64,000 bases of DNA from Kribbibacterium absianum. Its GTDB lineage: Bacteria > Actinomycetota > Coriobacteriia > Coriobacteriales > Atopobiaceae. Under the pieces are notes generated by a model that worked only from the letters and a program-made list of their open reading frames with translations, did not search any database and was not told the origin of the DNA. The position numbers and the translations under genes were made by a program. Positions 1 to 9,572 of the stretch are shown in pieces; the stretch's first letter is position 1, and the number at the start of each line of letters is the position of its first letter. The DNA is taken from the NCBI RefSeq assembly GCF_030067705.1, contig NZ_JASJEX010000003.1:1-64000 (forward strand), written 5' to 3'.

Positions 1-100
1 GGCGGGGGTGGCACACCCGGTCCCATGCCGAACCCGGAAGTTAAGGCCCCGAGCGCCGATGGTACTGCAGCGTCAGGCTGTGGGAGAGCAGGGCGCCGCC
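1..100 (+). rRNA. rrf: 5S ribosomal RNA, 5'-truncated by the window edge
   Basis: The stretch from the first base carries the conserved 5S core, with CCGAACCCGGAAGTTAAG at about 28-45 and the GGTACTGC and GGGAGAGCAGG segments of the 3' half. The 3' end at about 100 would pair with a 5' strand lying just before the window, so only the first few bases are missing. A strong terminator follows, so this is probably the distal end of an rRNA operon. Confidence 0.93.
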
Positions 101-120
101 GGCCCGCGAGGGACGCTTCG

Positions 121-151
121 AAGGACCTCAATCTTCGGATTGGGGTCCTTT
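121..151 (+). terminator. Terminator of the rRNA operon
   Basis: AAGGACCTCAAT and ATTGGGGTCCTT form a 12-bp stem with one G-U pair around a CTTCGG tetraloop-type loop, ending in a short T run. It lies 20 bases after the 5S gene and fits the end of rRNA transcription. Confidence 0.85.
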
Positions 152-224
152 GCTATGTATCGAGGGGTTCTGTCCGATGCCGAGTGCGAGCTGCGCATCG
201 CGAGGTTCAACGGGGTGGTGCTTA

Positions 225-307
225 AGTGACACCCAAAACGACCGCATCTCTCGTGATCCCGGGTTCTGCGCTCTAAGAGCTGCTGGGGTGTCACTGGATT
301 GACACCC
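225..307. repeat. Short inverted repeats in the gap between 5S rRNA and metA
   Basis: AGTGACACCC (225-234) is inverted as GGGTGTCACT (286-295), and GGGTGTCA (286-293) forms a hairpin with TGACACCC (300-307). No plausible gene is present from 152 to 551; apart from these repeats and the metA terminator the stretch appears non-coding. Confidence 0.5.
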
Positions 308-463
308 AAAGCGCACGTGGGGCTCCGTCTCCCGGGGTTTGCACGCCTGCGGCTTCTGGGGTGGCGCTCGGTCGACACCCTAGCGCTTCTCGCTCGCACC
401 GACGCGAGCGCTGCCCTGGTGCGCCGGGTGCACCTGAATCTGATTGCCTCGGGGGCTCACAAG

Positions 464-514
464 AAGCCTCCCGAATCCGGGCTGCCAGTGAGCAGGCGAG
501 GGTTCGGGAGGCTT
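464..514 (-). terminator. Probable terminator of metA
   Basis: A perfect 12-bp inverted repeat, AAGCCTCCCGAA (464-475) and TTCGGGAGGCTT (503-514), lies 38 bases past the metA stop. Reading the minus strand the stem is followed by TTCTTG. The loop is long (27 bases), so it may also be one of the palindromic elements common in this genome. Confidence 0.6.
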
Positions 515-551
515 TCGGCCCAGGGGTCTTCTTTTGGACCTATCTCGGCGT

Positions 552-1523
552 CTAGAACTTGCCGGGGACGCCGTTGTCGGCCGCCTCGGCGGCGAGTCGC
601 GCCTTGGTTTCCGGGATGTCCTCAAGGCTGTAGGGCGTCATCTGGTAGACGTAGTTGAGCCAGTTGCGCCAGAGCAGGTTCGCGTGGGAACGCCAGGTGA
701 AGATCGGCTGTTCCTCTGGGTTGTTGTGGGGGAAGTAGTTCTCCGGCAGCTGGATGGGGAGCCCTGCGTGGAAGTCGCGCCAGTACTCTTGCGCGAGCGT
801 GTCCCTGCCGTACTCGAAGTGCCCGAGCACATAGACCTCCGAGAAGTCCCTCGTGGCAACGAGCGCCGGTCCGGAGCTTAGCCCTTCGGAGAGGACCTGG
901 AGCGTCGGGTCCCGTGCGATGGCGTGTGGGTCCGGTGTGGCGTGGCGCGAGTGCGGCATGTTGTGGACTTCGTCGAAGCCGTTGGTGAGGAAACTGTACT
1001 CGTCGCAGAGGCGCTGGGGGAAGACGCCGAAGAGCTTGGAGCCCAGGAGCTTCTTCTGGACGCCGTGAAGGTGGTAGAGCCCCGCCATCGCGCCCCAGCA
1101 GAGGTACACGGTGCTGAAGACGTGCGTCTGTGCCCAGTCCATGATGCGCACGAGCTCGTCCCAGTAATCGACCTCTTCGAAGGGCATCTCCTCGACCGGG
1201 GCGCCCGTGATGACCAGGCCGTCGTAGTAGCCGGGCTCGTAGGCGGAGAAGGGCTCGTAGAAGGTCTCCAGGTGGGTCTTGGAGGTGTGCTTCGACTCAT
1301 GGCTGGTCACGCGCATGAAGTCGACCTCCACCTGGAGCGGGCTCTTGGAGATGAGGCGCAGGATCTGGGTCTCCGTCTCCACCTTGGTGGGCATCAGATT
1401 GAGGACCACCACCTTGAGCGGGCGGATGTCCTGGCGGGTGGCCACCTCTTCCTCAAGGGCGAAGATGCGCTCCTGGCGGAGGGTCTCTTTGGCCGGAAGG
1501 CCGTCGGCGACTTTGATGGGCAT
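552..1523 (-). CDS. metA: Homoserine O-acetyltransferase (MetA family)
   Basis: Acylates the hydroxyl of L-homoserine, the committed step of methionine synthesis, in the cytoplasm. The 323-residue protein has full family length. Catalytic Cys142 sits in YLCWGAMAGLY, and His235 and Glu237 in GHFEYG complete the catalytic set at the same numbers as in E. coli MetA. Residue 111, which sets acyl-CoA choice in this family (Gly for succinyl-CoA, Glu for acetyl-CoA), is Glu in GAPVEEMPFEEV, so acetyl-CoA is the likely donor despite the common name homoserine O-succinyltransferase. The start is preceded by AGGAGC. A clear promoter lies upstream. The product matches the substrate of MetY at 8101-9372. 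The gene stands alone between terminators. Confidence 0.96.
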   Translation of the reverse strand: MPIKVADGLPAKETLRQERIFALEEEVATRQDIRPLKVVVLNLMPTKVETETQILRLISKSPLQVEVDFMRVTSHESKHTSKTHLETFYEPFSAYEPGYYDGLVITGAPVEEMPFEEVDYWDELVRIMDWAQTHVFSTVYLCWGAMAGLYHLHGVQKKLLGSKLFGVFPQRLCDEYSFLTNGFDEVHNMPHSRHATPDPHAIARDPTLQVLSEGLSSGPALVATRDFSEVYVLGHFEYGRDTLAQEYWRDFHAGLPIQLPENYFPHNNPEEQPIFTWRSHANLLWRNWLNYVYQMTPYSLEDIPETKARLAAEAADNGVPGKF

Positions 1524-1555
1524 AGAGGGCTCCTGTCAAAAACAGCTGAATGCCC

Positions 1556-1590
1556 ATTGTAGGGAGATGCGGCCCGTCGGCCAAACGGGC
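1556..1590 (-). promoter_or_regulatory. Promoter of metA
   Basis: On the minus strand TTGGCC (1579-1584) and TACAAT (1556-1561) are separated by 17 bases and lie about 35 bases upstream of the metA start. The -35 box is embedded in an inverted repeat, GCCCGT and ACGGGC, which could be a repressor site. No SAM riboswitch fold was recognised. Confidence 0.6.
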
Positions 1591-1649
1591 GGTCGCCGAA
1601 TGAGCGGACCCGAACGAGGCTGGCACCTCGCACGGACGGGCATGAAGAA

Positions 1650-1678
1650 CGCCCCGGGGCTCGGTGAGCCTCGGGGCG
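1650..1678 (-). terminator. Terminator of the membrane protein gene
   Basis: CGCCCCGAGGCTC and GAGCCCCGGGGCG pair almost perfectly around a 3-base loop, and on the minus strand the stem is followed by TTCTTC. It lies 27 bases after the stop of the gene ending at 1705. Confidence 0.75.
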
Positions 1679-1704
1679 CAGATGGCACGGCGATGGGGCG
1701 GGGG

Positions 1705-2472
1705 CTACTGCTTGTCCTCCAGGTCCGCCGCGCTCTCCTCCACGATCTCGTCGAACGCGACCTCGGTAGCGCTTTCGGAGCCGGCCTTTTTGTCGGTGGC
1801 CTCCTGTGCAGCCTGCTTGGCGGTGTCGGCGGCGTCCTGCTCCTCGACGACCGTCTCGACCTCGGTCACGGCTGCGCACACGGGGGCTGCGGGCTCGGCT
1901 GCCTCTTTCGCGGTGTCGGCCTTCGCGGCCGCAGCGGCGGCGTCAAGCTCGTCCTCCTGGGCAGAAGCGACGCTCGCGGCGGGGGAGGGCTGCTCCGGCG
2001 CCTTCTCGTAGTCCTCGTTGTCGGCCTTGTCGACGAGCGCCGTCACGACCTGGTCGCGGTTGTCGGCGATCTTCTGGGCGCGCTCCTCGGCGGCTTCCTC
2101 GCAGGGGAGCTCGGCCGCCTTCTCGCGCTTGCGCATCACGAAGAACGCCGCAAAGGACAGGACGCACGGCACGATCAGGAAGAACCAGTAGGCCGGGAAG
2201 AAGCAGATGCCGAGGATGTAGACAAAGGCGGCGCCGAGGTTCCACCAGCTGACGCCGAGGAAGAGCGCCAGGGCGGTCAGCACGCAGCCGACGGCGGTGG
2301 CGATGAAGTGCGGCGTCAGGATGTAGATGGCGAGCAGCGCCATCGGCTCTTCGGACGCCAACGCGCCGCCCCAATAAATGAGGCAGTAGAACACATAGGC
2401 GAGGGCGAAAATGAACGCCACGATGGTAATCACCCTCTGGTTGATGGTCTGGTTGTCGAATCTCTTCGCCAT
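1705..2472 (-). CDS. Membrane protein with acidic alanine-rich tail, function unknown
   Basis: A 255-residue protein not recognised as a named family. The N-terminal 130 residues hold about four hydrophobic segments, for example around VITIVAFIFALAYVFYCLIY, followed by a basic patch (MRKREK). A long cytoplasmic-type tail rich in Ala, Glu and Asp has low complexity and coiled-coil or disordered character. The start at 2472 (MAKRFDNQ) is chosen because GGAGA precedes it; an upstream in-frame extension to 2628 has no Shine-Dalgarno and an unlikely composition. The gene is divergent from asnS across a 158-base gap and ends in a strong terminator, so it is monocistronic. Confidence 0.75.
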   Translation of the reverse strand: MAKRFDNQTINQRVITIVAFIFALAYVFYCLIYWGGALASEEPMALLAIYILTPHFIATAVGCVLTALALFLGVSWWNLGAAFVYILGICFFPAYWFFLIVPCVLSFAAFFVMRKREKAAELPCEEAAEERAQKIADNRDQVVTALVDKADNEDYEKAPEQPSPAASVASAQEDELDAAAAAAKADTAKEAAEPAAPVCAAVTEVETVVEEQDAADTAKQAAQEATDKKAGSESATEVAFDEIVEESAADLEDKQ

Positions 2473-2630
2473 GGCGGTCTCCGTCGGATCGATGATTCTT
2501 GTAGGACGTAAAAGCGGGTACCCATGGAGCGGTTCAGCTAGTTTGCACAAGGGGCTAGACTGGGGCAGTCCTACGCACAAACCGGAGCCGGCGCGGTGAG
2601 ACGGGCCGGCTCGCAGAGAAAGGCCCACCC

Positions 2631-4034
<1,404 letters not shown>

Positions 4035-4050
4035 GCGCCGGGCTCCCGGT

Positions 4051-4130
4051 GAGACAAAGCCAAGAGACGAAAACGTCCCATCCCTCTGTGAACTGCGGGG
4101 TGGGACGTTTTCGTCTCTCAAGACTGTCTC
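4051..4130. repeat. Nested palindromic element, probably also terminating asnS
   Basis: Inner arms AGAGACGAAAACGTCCCA (4063-4080) and TGGGACGTTTTCGTCTCT (4101-4118) are an 18-bp perfect inverted repeat with a 20-base loop. Outer arms GAGACA (4051-4056) and TGTCTC (4125-4130) add a second stem. The TTTT inside the arms could support termination. Nested two-stem architecture recurs at 7869-8090 and 62402-62465. Confidence 0.8.
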
Positions 4131-4316
4131 ACGCGCGCTCAGTCCTGTAGTCTTAAAACTGGTGTATCAGACAGATGAAGACGTCCGGAGTGGCTGCGCT
4201 TTCTGCGAGCTGCCAGGTGCCGGAAGCAAACCTGAGATCTCCTACACTTGAAACCGTGTCGATTCGCGTCGGGGCGAGAGGGCGCCGGCGCCGTGAATGA
4301 GAAGAAAGGAGTCAGC

Positions 4317-6137
4317 ATGGCCCGCTTGCACGTCATGGAGCGGAGCGAGGCACAAGCCGTGATGGACGGCCTGCACACCGCGCTGGAGCACCGGCTCAGC
4401 GTCAGCTCGCTCGCCCCATGCCCGGTGGAGTTCACCGCCGCGTACATCGCCATGTGCGCCACCCAGAGCTGCGGCAAATGCACGCCCTGCCGCGTGGGTC
4501 TCAACACCCTGCACGACCTCTTTGACGAGGTGCTCGAGAACCGCGCCACCCCTGCCACGCTCGACCTCATCGAGCGCACGGCCCGCTCCATCTACCTGTC
4601 CGCGGACTGCGCCATCGGCTACGAGGCGGCGGACATGGCGCTCACGGCGATCCGGGGCTTCCGCGACGATTTCGAGAGCCATGTGCACAACCACGCCTGC
4701 GGCTTCAAGCAGAGCGAGCTCGTGCCCTGCGTGTCGGGCTGCCCGGCGGGCGTGGACATCCCCGGTTACATCAGCCTCGTGGAGGCGGGCCGCTACACCG
4801 ACGCCGTCAAGCTCATCCGCAAGGACAACCCGCTGCCGCTCGTCTGTGGCTACGTGTGCGAGCATCCCTGCGAGATGCACTGCCGCCGCGGCATGGTGGA
4901 CGACCCGATGAACATCCGCGGCCTCAAGCGCTACGCCGTGGACCACATGGACCAGGACTACGTGCCCGAGACCTGCGAGGCCACGGGCAAGCGCGTCGCC
5001 GTCGTGGGCGGCGGCCCGGCCGGGCTCTCGGCCGCCCACTACCTCAGCGGCATGGGCCACGACGTCACGATCTTCGAGGCGCGCAAGCACCTCGGCGGCA
5101 TGCTCCGCTACGGCATCCCCAACTACCGGCTGCCGCACGACCTGCTCGAGCAGGAGATCGGCTGGATCCTCTCCTCGGGCATCGACGTGGAGCTGGAGCA
5201 CCCGATCGACGACCTTGCCGAGCTCAAGGACTTCGACGCCGTGTACCTGGCCATCGGCGCCCATGGCGACAACCGCCTCGGGCTGCCGGGCGAGGACGCG
5301 CAGGGTGTGATCAGCGCCGTCGAGATGCTCCGCGCCGTGGGCGACGAGATGCCCCCCGACTTCACGGGCAAGCGCGTGTGCGTGGTGGGCGGCGGCAACG
5401 TGGCCATGGACGTGGCCCGCTCCGCCGTGCGCTGCGGCGCCGAGAAGGTGACGATCGTCTACCGCCGTCGCGTCGCGGACATGACGGCCCAGGACGAGGA
5501 GATCGCCGGCGCCGAGGCCGAGGGCTGCGAGCTGCTCGAGCTCCACGCCCCGGTGTCCATCGAGGCCAACGAGGACGGCGTCGTCACGGGGCTCCGCGTC
5601 CAGCCGCAGATCATCGGCGGCCTCAAGCGCGGGCGCCCGGCGCCGCGCGACGCCGCCGCCGAGGAGGTCGTGATCCCCTGCGACATCGTCGCGGTGGCCA
5701 TCGGCCAGAAGATCCTCTCGGACGACTTCGCGAGCCAGGGCATCCCCACCAAGTGGGGGCGCATCCAGGCAGCCGAGGACGGGTCGGTGGCCGAGGTGGA
5801 GGGCGTGTTCGCCGGCGGCGACTGCCAGTCGGGGCCTGCGACGGTGATCCGCGCCGTCAACGCCGGCAAGGTGGCCGCAGGCAACATCGACAACTACCTG
5901 GGCTTCAACCACGAGGTGTCCTGCGACGTGGAGCTGCCGCCGGTGCAGTTCAAGGGCAAGACCAGCTGCGCCCGTTGCGAGATGACCGAGCGCGAGGCGT
6001 CTGACCGTACCTGCGACTTCGACCTGGTGGAGCACGGCCTCACGGAGGAAGAGGCCCATCAGGAGGCGAGCCGCTGCCTGCGCTGCGACCACTTTGGCTT
6101 CGGCGCGTTCCGCGGAGGGAGGATCCACCAATGGTGA
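4317..6137 (+). CDS. FAD/NAD(P)-binding glutamate-synthase-like subunit with NuoF-type iron-sulfur domain (hydrogenase partner)
   Basis: A 606-residue electron-transfer flavoprotein. Residues about 40-120 resemble the C-terminal [4Fe-4S] domain of NuoF/HydB (C52, C55 and C58 in SCGKCTPCRVG, then C98), without the FMN/NADH domain that normally precedes it. From about 135 it is GltD/NfnB-like: a Cys-rich iron-sulfur region (C138, C142, C177, C181, C185, C189), an FAD GxGxxG at about 230, a second nucleotide-binding motif (CVVGGGNVAMDVA) and a final FAD segment (GVFAGGDCQSGP). A further Cys-rich tail follows. The start at 4317 has AAGGAG ahead of it. It overlaps hydA by 7 bases, so the products are probably translationally coupled and form a complex. 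It likely shuttles electrons between NAD(P)H and HydA; the physiological direction is not visible. Confidence 0.88.
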   Translation: MARLHVMERSEAQAVMDGLHTALEHRLSVSSLAPCPVEFTAAYIAMCATQSCGKCTPCRVGLNTLHDLFDEVLENRATPATLDLIERTARSIYLSADCAIGYEAADMALTAIRGFRDDFESHVHNHACGFKQSELVPCVSGCPAGVDIPGYISLVEAGRYTDAVKLIRKDNPLPLVCGYVCEHPCEMHCRRGMVDDPMNIRGLKRYAVDHMDQDYVPETCEATGKRVAVVGGGPAGLSAAHYLSGMGHDVTIFEARKHLGGMLRYGIPNYRLPHDLLEQEIGWILSSGIDVELEHPIDDLAELKDFDAVYLAIGAHGDNRLGLPGEDAQGVISAVEMLRAVGDEMPPDFTGKRVCVVGGGNVAMDVARSAVRCGAEKVTIVYRRRVADMTAQDEEIAGAEAEGCELLELHAPVSIEANEDGVVTGLRVQPQIIGGLKRGRPAPRDAAAEEVVIPCDIVAVAIGQKILSDDFASQGIPTKWGRIQAAEDGSVAEVEGVFAGGDCQSGPATVIRAVNAGKVAAGNIDNYLGFNHEVSCDVELPPVQFKGKTSCARCEMTEREASDRTCDFDLVEHGLTEEEAHQEASRCLRCDHFGFGAFRGGRIHQW

Positions 6138-7861
6138 CGTTGACCATCGACGGGCGCGAGGTCACGGTGCCCGAGCACACCAGCATTCTGGAGGCGTGCC
6201 GCACGGCCGGCGTCAAGGTGCCGACCCTCTGCTACCTCAAAGGCCTGAACGAGATCGGCGCGTGCCGCGTGTGTCTCGTCGAGGTGGAGGGCATCGACCA
6301 GCTGGTGGCCTCCTGCAACAACGAGGCGCTCGACGGCATGGTGGTCAAGACCACGTCGCCGCGCGTGCGCCAGGCCCGCAAGGCGAACGTCGAGTTCCTG
6401 CTCTCGCGCCACGACACCGCGTGCACCAGCTGCGTGCGGTCCGGCAACTGCAGCCTGCAGACCGTGGCCAACGACCTCGGCGTCACGAGCCTGCCCTACA
6501 AGGTGGACCTCACGCACCGCGAGTGGGACATGGACTTCCCGCTCATCCGCGACGCCGACAAGTGCATCCACTGCCTGCGCTGCATCCAGGTGTGCGACAG
6601 GATGCAGAACACCGGGGTGTGGGACCTCATCAACCGCTCGAGCCACACGGCCGTGGGCGTGACCGGCGGCGCGCCGATCTCTGAGACCGACTGCGCCCTC
6701 TGCGGCCAGTGCATCACCCACTGCCCGGTGGGCGCGCTGCGCGAGCGCGACGACACCGAGCGCGTCTTCGACGCCATCGCCGACCCCGATACCACCGTCG
6801 TCGTGCAGATCGCGCCGGCCGTCCGTGCCGCGTGGGGGGAGCCGCTCGGCCTGTCCCACGACGAGGCCACGGTGGAGCTGCTCGCCGCGTGCCTCAAGCA
6901 GCTCGGCGTGGACTATGTGTTCGACACGAGCTTCTCGGCCGACCTCACCATCATGGAGGAGGGCAGCGAGCTGCTGAGGAACGTGGCCGAGCACCCGGGC
7001 GAGCTGCCGATGTTCACGAGCTGCTGCCCCGGCTGGGTCCGCTACTGCAAGGCGCACCACCCGGAGATGGTGGACCACCTGTCCACCTCCAAGAGCCCGG
7101 GCCAGATGTTCGGCGCCGTGACCAAGAGCTACTTCGCCGAGCAGGCCGGCATCGACCCGCACAAGATCTTCTCGGTGGAGATCATGCCCTGCCTGGCCAA
7201 GAAATCCGAGGTGGACATCCCGGCGATGAGCGACGCGTGCGGCGACCCGGACGTGGACGTGTCCCTGACCGTCCGCGAGCTGGACCGTATGATCAAGGCC
7301 GGCATGGTGGTGCCGCAGCAGCTCGAGGAGGTGGAGCTGGACGACCCGCTCGGCACGTACACCGGCGCCGGCGTGATCTTCGGCGCCACCGGCGGCGTGA
7401 TGGAGGCGGCGCTGCGCACCGCGCACGCGATTGCCACCGGCCGCGAGGCCGACGCCGACGCGTTCAAGGACGTCCGCGGCCAGGACGGATGGAAGGAGGC
7501 CGCGTTCGACCTCGGCGGCACGCCGGTCCGCGTGGCCGTGGCCCACGGGCTCGGCAATGCGGAGAAGCTCATCCAGGCCGTGAACAACGGTGACGCCACC
7601 TATGACTTCATCGAGGTCATGGCCTGTCCCGGCGGCTGCGTGGGTGGCGGTGGCCAGCCCATCCACGACGGCGAGGAGCGCGCCGAGGAGCGCGGCGAGG
7701 TGCTGTGGGAGCTCGACCGCGAGATGCCCCTGCGCCGGAGCCACGAGAACCCGCAGATCAAGGCCGTGTACGACGAGTTCTTCGGCGAGCCGCTGTCCGA
7801 GAAGGCCGAGGAGCTGCTGCACACCGACCATCACGCGTGGAAGATGCCGACGGAGGCCTAA
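6131..7861 (+). CDS. hydA: [FeFe]-hydrogenase, group A type
   Basis: Catalyses reversible proton reduction to hydrogen. The 576-residue protein has the full modular layout: N-terminal [2Fe-2S] domain (1-80), a His-Cys3 cluster domain (HDTACTSCVRSGNC), two [4Fe-4S] clusters (CIHCLRCIQVC, CALCGQCITHC), then the H-cluster domain. All three H-cluster signatures are intact: FTSCCPGW (C298, C299), MPCLAKKSE (C354) and ACPGGCVGGGGQ (C499, C503), almost the same numbering as Clostridium CpI. It should therefore be catalytic once matured, though no hydE, hydF or hydG lies here. Association with a glutamate-synthase-like subunit matches what has been called group A2 in hydrogenase classification; that assignment is from memory and is inference. 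Confidence 0.95.
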   Translation: MVTLTIDGREVTVPEHTSILEACRTAGVKVPTLCYLKGLNEIGACRVCLVEVEGIDQLVASCNNEALDGMVVKTTSPRVRQARKANVEFLLSRHDTACTSCVRSGNCSLQTVANDLGVTSLPYKVDLTHREWDMDFPLIRDADKCIHCLRCIQVCDRMQNTGVWDLINRSSHTAVGVTGGAPISETDCALCGQCITHCPVGALRERDDTERVFDAIADPDTTVVVQIAPAVRAAWGEPLGLSHDEATVELLAACLKQLGVDYVFDTSFSADLTIMEEGSELLRNVAEHPGELPMFTSCCPGWVRYCKAHHPEMVDHLSTSKSPGQMFGAVTKSYFAEQAGIDPHKIFSVEIMPCLAKKSEVDIPAMSDACGDPDVDVSLTVRELDRMIKAGMVVPQQLEEVELDDPLGTYTGAGVIFGATGGVMEAALRTAHAIATGREADADAFKDVRGQDGWKEAAFDLGGTPVRVAVAHGLGNAEKLIQAVNNGDATYDFIEVMACPGGCVGGGGQPIHDGEERAEERGEVLWELDREMPLRRSHENPQIKAVYDEFFGEPLSEKAEELLHTDHHAWKMPTEA

Positions 7862-7868
7862 CGTCTCC

Positions 7869-7974
7869 GGACGCTTCGGTCAAAGCCGTTTGTCCACGCC
7901 TGGACGCTTCGGAGAGAGCCATTTGTCCACGCTCCACTCGGCTGGAGCGTGGACATTTTGCTTTGACCGAAGCG
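7869..7974. repeat. Palindromic repeat family A, copy 1
   Basis: Two tandem units begin GGACGCTTCGG (7869, 7902). The second has inner arms GTCCACGCTCC (7925-7935) and GGAGCGTGGAC (7944-7954) and outer arms CGCTTCGG (7905-7912) and CCGAAGCG (7967-7974), with asymmetric internal loops AGAGA and TTTGA. Bases 7901-7931 recur identically twice at 62360-62390 and 62403-62433. It lies between convergent hydA and metY. Confidence 0.85.
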
Positions 7975-7981
7975 GTTTGGC

Positions 7982-8090
7982 TCGCGCTGCACTTTTCCAC
8001 CAGAGAGGCCCCGGGAACTACAGCCCAAGTGTTTCGGACTGTAGTTCCCGGGGCTTTTGTCGCGCGGACGCGCCCAGAAGTGCAGCGCGA
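7982..8090. repeat. Nested palindrome and bidirectional terminator between hydA and metY
   Basis: Inner arms CCCCGGGAACTACAG (8009-8023) and CTGTAGTTCCCGGGG (8039-8053) are a perfect 15-bp stem followed by TTTT on the plus strand. Outer arms TCGCGCTGCACTT (7982-7994) and AAGTGCAGCGCGA (8078-8090) are a perfect 13-bp stem. The sequence differs from family A although the two-stem design is the same. Confidence 0.8.
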
Positions 8091-8100
8091 AACGGCCCTG

Positions 8101-9372
8101 TTAGGCGACCGCCTCAAGCGCCTGACCCAGGTCCGCGATGATGTCGTCCGCGGACTCCAGGCCGCAGGACAGGCGCACGAGGCCCGGCTCCACGCCGGCG
8201 GCCGCCAGCTGCTCGTCGGTGAGCTGGCGGTGGGTCGAGCTGGCGGGATGCAGCACGCAGGTCTGGGAGTCGGCCACGTGCACCTCGATGCGCGCGAGCT
8301 TCAGGTGGTCGAGCAGCGCCGCTGCCTTCTCGCGGCCGCCCTCCATCTCAAAGGAGATGACGCCGCAGCAACCGTTCGGCAGGTACTTCTCGGCCAGCCC
8401 GTGGTCGGGGTCGCTCTCCAACTCGGGGGAGTGCACCGCGGCGATGCCCGGCTGCCCTTGCAGCCACGCGGCCACGGCGCGGGCGTTCTTCACATGCTGG
8501 GCCATGCGCAGCGGCAGCGTCTCCAGCGACTCGTTGAGCAAAAACGCGTTGGTGGCCGGCGGATACGCCCCGAGGTCGCGCATCAGCTGCACGCGGGCCT
8601 TCACGATATAGGCCGCAGCCCCGAAGTCGCGGGTGTACACGACGCCGTGGTAGCTCTCGTCCGGCTCGGTGAGCTCGGGGTACCTGCCGCTCGCCGCCCA
8701 ATCGAACCTTCCCGAGTCCACGATCGCGCCGCCCACGATGCGCGCCTGCCCGTCCATGTACTTGGTGGTGGAGTGCGTGACGATGTCCGCGCCCCACTCG
8801 AAGGGCCGGCAGAGCACGGGCGTCGGGAACGTGTTGTCGACGATCAGCGGCACGCCGGCGGCATGGGCCGCTGCGGCGAACTTCTCGATGTCGAGCACGG
8901 CGAGCGCGGGGTTGGCGACCGTCTCGCCAAAGAACGCGCGGGTGGTGGGCCGCACGGCGGCGGCCAGCTCCTCCGGCGTGGAGCGCGGGGACACGTAGGT
9001 GACGTCGATGCCGAAGCGCTTGAGCGTGACCGAGAACAGATTGACCGTCCCGCCATAAATCGTGGACGACGCCACGATGTGGTCGCCGGCGGACGCGATG
9101 TTGAGCACCGCGATGAGGTTCGCGGCCTGGCCGGAGCTGGTGAGCAGCGCGCCCACGCCGCCCTCGAGCGCGGCGATCTTCTTCTCGCAGGCGTCGCAGG
9201 TGGGGTTGGCGATGCGGCTGTAGAAGAAGCCGTCCTCGGTGAGGTCGAAGAGCCGGGCCACCTCTTCGGTCGAGTCGTAGGGGAAGGTCGTCGATAGCGC
9301 GATGGGCAGGTTGCGGGGCTCGCCGTTGCCGGCCTGGTAGCCGGCGTGGATGCAGGCGGTGTTCATATCCAT
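8101..9372 (-). CDS. metY: O-acetylhomoserine aminocarboxypropyltransferase (O-acetylhomoserine sulfhydrylase)
   Basis: A PLP enzyme of the Cys/Met metabolism family that replaces the acetyl group of O-acetylhomoserine with sulfide (or methanethiol), giving homocysteine (or methionine). The 423-residue length fits MetY. The PLP lysine lies in THSTTKYMDGQ, and FFYSRIANPTCDACEKKIAALEG is the conserved substrate and PLP phosphate region. The start at 9372 is chosen for the AGGAGG six bases upstream; a longer in-frame start at 9402 lacks one. MetA at the start of the window supplies its substrate. Cystathionine gamma-synthase is less likely given the length and the GxVxD-type active-site segment (GGAIVDSG). 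Divergent from the AlbA_2 gene. Confidence 0.93.
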   Translation of the reverse strand: MDMNTACIHAGYQAGNGEPRNLPIALSTTFPYDSTEEVARLFDLTEDGFFYSRIANPTCDACEKKIAALEGGVGALLTSSGQAANLIAVLNIASAGDHIVASSTIYGGTVNLFSVTLKRFGIDVTYVSPRSTPEELAAAVRPTTRAFFGETVANPALAVLDIEKFAAAAHAAGVPLIVDNTFPTPVLCRPFEWGADIVTHSTTKYMDGQARIVGGAIVDSGRFDWAASGRYPELTEPDESYHGVVYTRDFGAAAYIVKARVQLMRDLGAYPPATNAFLLNESLETLPLRMAQHVKNARAVAAWLQGQPGIAAVHSPELESDPDHGLAEKYLPNGCCGVISFEMEGGREKAAALLDHLKLARIEVHVADSQTCVLHPASSTHRQLTDEQLAAAGVEPGLVRLSCGLESADDIIADLGQALEAVA

Positions 9373-9572
9373 GGGTGTCCTCCTGAAACGTTGGTAAAAC
9401 ACAGGGTAGCGCTGGTGGGGACTGGCCGGCCGTGCGGTAACAGGGTCGATAAGGCGCGCTGCGGGCCGGTGGCCGTGCTGAAAGGTGGCCGTCGGCGATA
9501 CAAGACGGGCTCGATTGCGGGCAGGCCGTTCAGCCCCCTCGATGCTCTCGAGATAGGGGGCCGTGGACTATT

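Noticed and set aside
1524-1650. SAM riboswitch ahead of metA
   Set aside because: The leader between promoter and start is only about 30 bases, too short for a SAM riboswitch; no conserved core seen.
4051-4130. Insertion-sequence terminal repeat
   Set aside because: The arms enclose only 20 bases and no transposase is present.
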